A stretch of DNA of 64,000 bases from assembly GCA_027886175.1 (NCBI GenBank), contig JAJNNQ010000009.1:16589501-16653500 (forward strand), written 5' to 3'. The stretch comes from Phylloscopus collybita. Its lineage: Eukaryota; Chordata; Aves; Passeriformes; Phylloscopidae. The notes under the pieces were generated by a model. The model was not told the DNA's origin. It was given only the letters and a program-made list of their open reading frames with translations, and did no database searches. Positions 55,301-64,000 of the stretch are shown here, piece after piece (the stretch's first letter is position 1; every line of letters starts with the position of its first letter). A program made the translations under genes and the position numbers.

Positions 55301-58300
55301 CAAGTTACTTACCTGAGGTAACTCGAATGGCCCGGAAGTTTACTCACATTTCAACTCTGTTACAGGTACAGTTGTGTTACACCATCCTTTTAGTCTCATG
55401 GTTCTGCAGGCTTTGGCATTCTAATGCAAGGAAAATAAATGTTTTCTAGTAGGAAGCTTGAGTTGATTTTAAGTAAATGTAGAGCTCCAACTTGGAATTA
55501 TAAATTTTATATAAGATCTATGGTATGTCTTTCCTTTATATAGTAACATCCATTTTTTGAATGTGTTGTTGAAGGGGAGAAGAAAATAATACTAATTCCA
55601 AATTCTGTATTACAGTATATAAAGCTGTCATTGACATGCATGTGTGAAGCATGGGAAGAAATACTGATGCAGATGGACTCACGACTAACAAAGTTTGTAC
55701 AGGTACTGTAGGATTAACCATTCTTTTGGAAAAACACTTTTTGCAGTAGTTCTGTTGTTCTTGTTAGTCCACTGCATATCTTGATGTTTAAGTGTGATGC
55801 CTCCATATAACAGTCTCTAAGTTCAGAGACAACCTGGAAGTTATTGTGTGTCAAGTGCTCTGATGCTGAAGGTACCCGTGTAAAATCAAGCATAATTGTA
55901 TTGTGATACTTTTATTTATTCTGAATTTTTAAAAAATCATAGCTTTCAGCTCACCCAGCTGTTGATCAGTTGCTTTCTATTTAAGGTTGTGCTTTTTGTA
56001 CTTAAGTCATTGATAAACTGATTACTGTAAATATTCAGTAACAACATTTACAGCCTAGTTCAATAGAGCACATATAATTATCCATGTTTAAGATGCTGTT
56101 GATTTGCTTAAATTTTGTGTTCATTGACCGTAGCCAGAAGTTAATGAATCATGTAATTTATATATTTTTTAAAATAGATTTTTGGTGATGGCAAACTGCT
56201 TATTTTTTGGGTAATGCAGTTGAAAATAACTTGAAATACTAGAAAAAAAATCAGTGATCAGGAAATTTTCAGTGATCTGATAAGTAGTCTGATCAGTAGT
56301 CTGATTTCAGCATTCAAAGGTAGGGGTGGGTTCTTTGAAATACTTTATGTGGAGTATTTGTGAGATAATTTGGTAGCCTGGATTTAATCTCTTCACCAAT
56401 CTTATTTCAATCATTTTGACTGACAGGAAAAGAATACAACCACTTCTGTTCAGGATGAATTTATGCAGCTGTTGTTGTGGGGCAAAGCAAGGTGGGTAGT
56501 TACTGTTGTTTTATCTGAGTATGCCTTTGCACTTGATGTTGAAACGCAAAATTAAATGTCTGGTTCTCTCCCCACCTTCTTCAGTCTGGAACTTCAGGCA
56601 TTACTAATGAACCAACTGACAGTAAAGGTATGTCAACATTTTTTAAACATACTAAACTAATTCATTTCAATATCTTTAAATCATTTTTATGTTAACAAAA
56701 CATTATTATATGCTTGTATTTCCTTGTTAACAGGGTTTAAAAAAACTTGGTCAGTCCATAGAGTCTTCCTATTCCAGTATACAAAAGCTGGTTATAAGTC
56801 ATTTGCAGAGGTAAGTCACAGAATTTCCAATTAATTATAGATTAAATGGCATATTAAATGCTTTGCTAAAAGACAATATGCTGTCTTGGTGGTGCTTTCT
56901 GTGTAGGTGTGCTGGTATGGGGACTGTGATCATGGCAAAATATATTATTTTACTTTTGCATAGTAGAGAGCTAGTGAAGTATTTTGAATAATCTCCGTGA
57001 TACATCACTTGTAAATTGCTGGCTGGTGTGTTTTATAGGATCTATGCAGAATGTTCACACTAACTTTATGTGTCATTGGGACCATGCCTACTTTTCTCTG
57101 AAGTGATACCATACCTCTTGTTCATGTCAGACTACCTTATAAAGCTTTGCACTTTGTGCAAATTATTAAATGATAAAAAAAAGGTGTGCAGCAGAGCACT
57201 GAATTTCCAGAGGGTGAATAAAGAATTCTGCTTCTTTCCTCTGCCTTCCTAGCGGCTCTGAGGCACTTTTATACCACTTGAGTGAGTTGAAAGGAATGGC
57301 TTTGTGGAAACAAAAATATGAGTCCCTGGGATTAGATGCATCTGGAATTGACGGTACAGTAGTGTGTGTGCTGCCTACCTGCTCTGATTTCACTTTTGAA
57401 AGCTTAATAATAACGGCTAGCTTTTTTTTACAGAGGCTATTACTGCTGTTGGTTCTTTCATCCTGAAGGCAAATGAGCTGCTTCAGTAAGTATAAAGTCT
57501 GGAGAGTTTAAAAAAAATTCCTATTCAGTCTTGGAGGAGATTGATGGGCTAGGAATAGAAGAGGTGGGGAGAGCAAAACTCCTCTGTTGGTGATGAGCTT
57601 TCATCTTGTCTCACTGCATGTCAGACTCATACCACAGGAATAGTCTTACTTGAAATGTTGCATTGGGCATTTTGAAAAAAACTGGCAGTGCTTGCAGGCC
57701 TTTCTGTGATAAAGATGGGACTTGAGCCTGGAGCAGCTTGTGACAGTCAGATTTTGTGATTTCTTTTCTTGTTTCTTGTTTAGAGTGATCGACAGTAGTA
57801 TGAAGAACTTCAAGGCATTTTTTCGATGGCTCTATGTTGGTAAGATTGGTCACTTAGTAACCATCCAATATCTGTTTTATATTGTAACCATTGAAATGCA
57901 GGCAAGTAATTAGGCTGATCTTAGTAATATCTATCTATTGTTTTCTATCATAGAAAATTTCTGGACTATGAAGGGATATAGTTGATGAGGCAAGAGAAAT
58001 TATAATATTAAATATAGATTATAAATTTGGTAGTTCTCAATTCAATTTAGTATATGTAGAGTGGGTATTGTATATACTTACATTGTATATACTTATTTCA
58101 AAATTGACCTGTCATGCTGCTCCAAACTGTTTTCTGCTTCATGAGCAATTTGCTGGTCTTGATTTGGAGAAAAAGAAAGGACTTTTTTTTAGTTTACACC
58201 AAATTTGAAGTATAGCCTAATTCTCTTTTACTCCTTTACTTGCTGTTTTCTCCTGTGACGGCCTAGTTACTTGTAAGGTTCTGCACAGATGTGAACAGTC

Positions 58301-61300
58301 TCTAAATGTCCATGTGCACTTAACTTAGTAGCCACCTTCAGTTGTGTCTGGGTAGCTGCAGAGAAAATGTTAGAAGGAAGTGAAGCACACTGTATTTTAG
58401 CCTGCCTGTTTTTGTAAAGTATTTATGAGAAAGTTTATAACTTCTATTTGATCTTTTTAAAACTACTTTACAAAAACTAAGTGGTATTACCAGGTGTTGT
58501 AAAAGCACCAGATATGCAATGTTAGCACTTACTAGCAGGAATATAATAGCTCTAATATTAAAAATTACAGAAAGCAGAATTATGAAAGTCCTCCATCATA
58601 ATTTTATGTTCACTGGTTGTTTGGTTTCAAACTAAACAGAGAACTTTATCAAAGCCTTGCAGATTTAAAATTAATCCTGTGCAATTCTCTTAAAACACGT
58701 TTTTCTGAGCGTGACATTTTTAATGTCACATTTTTACATATATCCATTTCAGTACGCTTAGTAATGGACATGAAAAAATTCTTATGGGCCTTTTTCATAA
58801 TAATTTTGTTTTGGTCTTGTACAGAGTAGAATGTAGTTGGAAAAGATTTAAGATAAAAATTTAAGATTTGTAATGTAAGCTAGTGAGACAAGAGAGACTT
58901 CATTGCAGTCTTGATCTGTAATTATTCATTCTGGACTCTTTTGCAGGTTCTAATGAAGTAATCTTTTTTAACAGCAGTGTCTTATTACATACACTTGAAA
59001 AATTAAGAATATTAGGAAAACAGTATTAATGCAATAAGAATATAATTTTTCCCTCAGCCATGTTGAGGATGTCAGAAGATCATGTACTTCCAGAGCTGAA
59101 CAAGGTAATAGTAACATTTTCTGATAGATAGTGATATCCTCTGTATTCTGCTCATCTTGAATGCAGAATTAAAGGTTTCTTTTTGTTCCAGAACTTAAAA
59201 GATAGTGTCTGTGTCATTTGTTTGAGAAAGTTGATGCCTGCACATTCACACTAATATGCTGTTGTGCATGAATTACTTTTTCTGTTTTCTTTGTTAACAC
59301 TACTGTATTTAGTATGCTGGGTATGCAAGGCCTCTGTATAGCAGCTAAATGTGCCCTAAAGGATGAAGGTAACCAGACTGAGGTTTTGTCTTTATCAATG
59401 CCCCAGTAGTGGAGAGGGAATACATAATAACACAATAATATAATAATACCTGCATTGAATTTGCAGCCACCATCACACTGCCCTCACTTGAGGGCAGTGG
59501 TGCCTCCCAGAAATAGGAAGGCTGGAGGAATGGATAGGCAGGGGCCTCCTGCAGTTAATGAAGGACAAAATGCAAGGTTCTGTAGTGGGAGGGTTAACCC
59601 CCTGTGAGTTAACCCATGTGGAGCCCATGTGGCTGTGAAGATGTCAGCTCTGCCAAGATGATGTGGGAATCACTGGATGCACGCTGGGCATGAGCCAGCA
59701 GTGTGCCCTGACAGAGGTTGGCAGGGCTGGCCAGGGCTGTAGTAATGGGAGCATGGCCAGGAGGTCAGGGGAAGGAGTTCTTGTCCTTATTTAGCGCTTG
59801 TCAGTTGCATCTCTGGCTTGGGACCGTCCTGTACAAGACAAGAATGGTCTCAGATGAGTTCAGCAGAGCACTCCCAAGCATGTTGGAGGCTGGAACATTT
59901 GCCCTGTAGGCACAGGCTGAGGTGTGCTGTGCTTGTGCAGCCTGTAGAATGTGTGTTCTGTGGTCATTTAAATGTGTTTCTTACCCTTTGCTTTTCTCAC
60001 TGTTTTTTTTCCTTTTAGATGACTCAAAAAGATATCACATTTGTTGCCGATTTTCTTACTGAGCACTTCAATGAGGTCAGTGATACTGGTTTTTGAAGCA
60101 CATGACTTGACTGTATTTTTGCTGACAATAGCTGAGTCCAAAAAATCTTGGAACAAAATAATTTGATCATCTTTTTGTTCACTACTTCACTTCATTTTTG
60201 TGTTTAAATAATGGGTTTGTTTGCGTTATTTTTTTAGGCACCAGAACTTTACAATCGTAAAGGAAAATACTTCAATGTGGAGAGGGTTGGCCAGGTAAAG
60301 AATTTAGGAATAAATGCAAAAAGAATAAATGAGAAAATCCTTAGATAGAGAAGCTTTTAAAGGTGTGTCCACTTTTCTTCCCTGGCCCTTTTGCTCTGTG
60401 TTGCACATACCAGTAATGGTAAAAGAGAGTAAATTGTTTCCCCTTATTATTAGGAAAGTGAGGGTTTAAAACCTTGTAGTTTCACTTTATACATGCTGTA
60501 TTTTTTAGGAAAAGACAAAAACATTTTGCAGCAGTAGTAAAACTCTAAAAGCCAGCTTCGGTAGAACTGATAGGTTTGTTGTCTATATGGCATTAATCAG
60601 TGCATTTCAAAACATTTTGATTTTTAAATCAAAAGTATAAATACAGTTTCTTAGGGAAATATCACCATGATCTTAAACAATAGTTGATTTTTCTTACTGT
60701 TTCTAGATGGGGTGGAATACTTAGTTTTAAGATTGGCATATTAATGTAACAAGAAACATGTAATATACTCGCTGGGGCCAATAGTGAAGGTGAATTCTAA
60801 TGTTCCCTATTCTTAAATTGCATTCTTAAAAAGGTGTGTTTCTTTTCTAGTACTTGAAAGATGAAGATGATGACCTTGTATCACCACCTAATACAGAGGG
60901 AAACCAGTGGTTTAACTTTCTTAAAGACAGTACTCATCTTAAAGGTAACATGCTTTCATGAAAAAGGAGTGAATGCAAGATGTATGTAGAACGTACCAAA
61001 TGTAGAAGAGTTATCTTTTTTCATGCTTATGAGTTACTTCTGTAGTGTTACTCAGTGGTCTTCATCTGAATGGAATGAATAGTTGGGCCTTGTTATTTTG
61101 CTTGGGGTTTATTTAACTGCTTACCCAGTCAATTACCATTTTCTGGATATGGGGAGTTCCCCATCTTTTCTGTACCAGAAGTGTTGGCTTGGAAGGAATC
61201 CCAGAAGAAGTCTGGTTTAGGGTATCTTAATTCCAGTTCAAGAAAGTAATAGTTATGCTTAGGTTGTACCTGGGGGAAGTGTCTGAACTTGTTCTCTTTC

Positions 61301-63753
61301 ACTGGAATCTGAGACTATTTTGGTAATTAGTGGTAAAAAGAAGTAAGAGTAATGGGCAGATGGTGACAATTATTCTAGTTTAACTTCAGAAACCAAAGAC
61401 TGTAAAACCTTGACAGCATAAGCTGCATATAATAGAATTTGCCACAGTTACCTTTTTCTGCCTATTTAATTCAATAAAAAGGGGGGAAATGGTACCATTT
61501 TTATTTGGAAAACAATCTTTAGAAAATCTGGTTTTAGAGATAATAATGGTGTGACATGTTTTTATAGATACAAGCATTTTTAAAATTGACTTTGTTTACA
61601 GAAAGCCCACTTCTGTTTCCCTACTATCCTGACAAATCACTGCATTTTGTCAAAAGGCAAATGGAAGGGATCATTGACCAGTGTTTACAAAAGCCAGCAG
61701 TAAGTTCAGTTTTTACAAATGATAACTTTCTTTTAAGGATAGTGATCAACTGAAGGTAGCAGTCAAGGTAATGCTTAGCAAGGCCTGAAGCTTTAATCTT
61801 TGCTTTTGAGTGCCTACAACTTGGGTATAGTCCAGCTTTACTGCTGGGGTATCTCAAGCCTTTGGCCAGGGAAAGCACAATGGGGGATTTTTTTGTTTAA
61901 CATATTCTGTTAGCAGGATTTTGGGATCTGATTTTAATGTTAATTATGTGTGTATGTGCTATGTAGATAACTGTGTTAGTTGGCAGTACAGTAGTGTAAG
62001 ATGAAGAAACATGAAACAAGTGCGTGAAGTGACAGTAGAGTTTGCATTAGAGATGTTTATTCCAGGATAAATATTGATGGAGTTTTCTTTCAGATGCACT
62101 CAGAGGTGGTTGGTTGGGGATTTTTTGTCTTAAAAACATGTATAATTATGAGTAACTGCAGGTCTTCATGGTCTATTTTCATTATATTTGTTAGGATGTG
62201 ATTGGAAAGTCAGTGCATCAAGCAGTCTGCATGTCTCTCTACAAAATTTCTCAAAGGTATTTCGATACTAAAAGCAGCTAAAGAAATGTGCAACTAAAAC
62301 TCATGCATGAGTAGCATTTTATGAACTCTTTTGTCTTTCCTTTGCAGTGAAGATTCCACACCTCAGTTATTTAAATTACCATTTCTGTAAGTATGCTGCT
62401 ATTCCTTGTTCCATGTAGTTTACCAGTTATTGAAACTTCATCTAAATTTTCATTTCTTTCCCACATTGCAGATGGAATGACAAAACATCTAATTTACATT
62501 ATGTTCTCTTCACCATGTTAGAAAATTCTATTTCTAAAATACACATTTTGAGGAGACATACTGATACTTCCAGGTAAGACAAAAAGAGGGAAAAAGTGGT
62601 GTGTGAGCTTTGCTACATTTGTACAGAGACAGTTACAATATTTGTAAAAATCAGGAATGAGCATAATGAATGCAATCTTTCTTGGATAGTAGAGAAAATG
62701 AGGAGTGCATTAAGAAGTGCAGCATGAAACTGCAGCACAAGTTTGTGTCGTATTAGACTCAGAAAATCTGATCTCAAGACCCAAGATGGTTCTGGGATAA
62801 GGAAAAAGTTAGACTCCATTAGATTGCTCCTCACAGAATTACTTATCTGTGCAAACTTCTGAAAAGTTACAAAGAATCACACTTCCAGTGTTGCTTTGTC
62901 TTACTGTAAATAGTATTCTTTGATTAATGTCTTGCAGTCTGTAATTTAATAATTTTGGAAACATCAAGACTGCACTCCCAGGTGCATCAAATAGAATGCA
63001 TCTCTTTTGGGGTGTGCGTCTGTGTACCTTGATGTGATTTGTCACAGCATGGATGTACTGATACAACTGTTCAAGCTGCATTCTGTCAGTGGGATGGCTG
63101 AAATAAGCTAGCTTTAAAAGCTTCTCCTCTCTGTAAAATACTGATTTTTATAATCTGTCATTTAATTTGAGAAGACAGTGAATTGGGTAATACTGTGATG
63201 GAGTGGGAATTTGTAAAGCATTTTTACTGCTAAGGAAAGCACATGGTGAAACTTATCATTTGTGTTTCCAGTTGATAGCTAATTACTGCCCTGTGGTGAC
63301 CTCCTCCCTCATTGATACCTAAAACAATCTAAGCTCTTTTGCTGTGGATTAACAAGTAACATAATGAACCTGAGACTAGGGCAGCTGAGCAAGGGATTCA
63401 GCAAAGAATTGCATCCCTTAAGCCAGATGTAGTTTTCCATTTGACTCCATTAGTCACATTTTTCTGAGAAGCAGAGGAATTTAAAAGGCTCCTATCCTAA
63501 AAGAATTTAAAAGGTTCCTATCCATCAATCACATAATTCTGGCATGTAGCCATGTATTGTGCTAAGCTTGGGTAGGCTTTTACACCATCTTGTACCACAG
63601 TTGCCATTAGAGATTTTGGATTCTCAGTGAAGGGAAAGGTTTTTGTCACTGAGATGATTAACTCTGTTGTTCTAGGTCTGTCAGTAATGGGATTCTTGCA
63701 GTAGAGTTTGGAAACTTCTTGAACAACAGTATAAATGAGAGCTCAGACTCCAG
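49241..63753 (+). CDS. ANAPC4: ANAPC4, anaphase-promoting complex subunit 4 (5' part, exons 1-25)
   Basis: This is a scaffold subunit of the APC/C ubiquitin ligase in the platform with APC1 and APC5. Coding exons are 49241-49348, 49949-50054, 50963-51095, 52304-52378, 52503-52529, 52633-52677, 54154-54238, 54604-54714, 55282-55365, 55616-55702, 56427-56491, 56585-56627, 56734-56810, 57253-57353, 57434-57485, 57784-57839, 59058-59104, 60019-60075, 60238-60294, 60851-60944, 61602-61699, 62195-62256, 62348-62386, 62472-62573 and 63676-63753. They sum to 1889 nt (629 codons plus 2 nt; the human protein is about 808 aa). The N-terminal part forms the WD40-like propeller ([33 protein letters not shown]). 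The central part has the four-helix region ([40 protein letters not shown]). Frame is kept at every junction. Intron 8 has a GC donor; the others are GT-AG. The remaining 3' exons are outside the window. Confidence 0.96.
54604..54714 (+). CDS. ANAPC4: ANAPC4 exon 8, followed by a GC splice donor
   Basis: The exon encodes [20 protein letters not shown] and then [17 protein letters not shown]. The next exon (55282) starts [20 protein letters not shown]. Frame and homology place the junction at CAG before GCAAGT, so the intron begins with GC rather than GT; no GT at this point would keep the frame. The rest of the donor is a strong match to the U1 consensus, as usual for GC-AG introns. Confidence 0.9.
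59470..59925 (+). mobile_element. Diverged CR1 LINE fragment in ANAPC4 intron 17
   Basis: A GC-richer island within an AT-rich intron. Phrases such as AAGGACAAAATGCAAGGTTC, CTGGGCATGAGCCAGCAGTG and TTGGGACCGTCCTGTACAAG resemble the part of avian CR1 just 3' of the reverse transcriptase. No frame is intact. Boundaries are approximate, and the first 60 bp, with a hairpin, may not belong to it. Confidence 0.55.
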
Positions 63754-64000
63754 GTCAGTATATTTGATTTTTCTTGCAGATTGCTGAATTAAAGATCCTA
63801 TTTCCTAGGGGGTTTCTTGCATTGTTACCTTTGAAGTTAACTCACCTGGGTGAATGAGGGTGTGAGAAATGGCACAGATGCAGGAAACTGCAGAGTCAGG
63901 TGAATCTTTGCACTTCATCTCAAGGTCAAATAAATTTTAGATTTCCAGTTGAAAACTAAAGCTTTAAACATGTGCAAGAAACAAATCTAGCTGGAAATAA
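63754..64000 (+). other. ANAPC4: ANAPC4 intron 25 (partial)
   Basis: It follows the phase-2 donor of exon 25 (CCAG before GTCAGT). No further exon was seen before the window edge. Confidence 0.7.

Overview
This window is vertebrate nuclear DNA, almost certainly from a bird. The genes have many short coding exons, AT-rich introns and CpG-island promoters, and the interspersed repeats I recognise are all CR1 LINE fragments, the dominant avian retrotransposon family. Four conserved genes lie in the order known from vertebrate 4p15-type synteny: SEPSECS on the minus strand, then PI4K2B, ZCCHC4 and ANAPC4 on the plus strand. The identities come from reading spliced exons and recognising the protein families; no database search was run. 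The species cannot be determined.

Layout. Positions 1-12726 hold the 5' two thirds of SEPSECS (8 coding exons, running right to left; the 3' exons lie outside the window). Positions 12727-16034 are the divergent interval to PI4K2B, with a CpG island at each end, an A-rich tract, a CR1 3' end and a possible CTCF core. PI4K2B is complete (10 coding exons, 16035-36259, 488 aa) and its distal poly(A) signal is at 37502. ZCCHC4 starts only about 310 bp further on and is complete (13 coding exons, 37819-47946, 494 aa). A GC-rich minisatellite of 37-39 bp units occupies 48528-49160, directly in front of ANAPC4. ANAPC4 begins at 49241 and runs off the right edge (25 coding exons here, about 629 codons).

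The reading frame is continuous across every junction in all four genes, with no stop or frameshift, and the catalytic or metal-binding residues I looked for are present. Every intron is GT-AG except ANAPC4 intron 8, which has a GC donor. The genes do not form a pathway: selenocysteyl-tRNA synthesis, phosphatidylinositol 4-phosphate synthesis, 28S rRNA m6A methylation and the anaphase-promoting complex. They are housekeeping neighbours in a conserved block.

I do not see an undescribed biological system here. The most unusual structures are the ANAPC4 promoter minisatellite (a unit-length switch and four perfect 14-bp palindromes), the GC-AG intron, a likely G-quadruplex repeat in the SEPSECS promoter, a strong short hairpin in ANAPC4 intron 17, and the very tight PI4K2B-ZCCHC4 junction.
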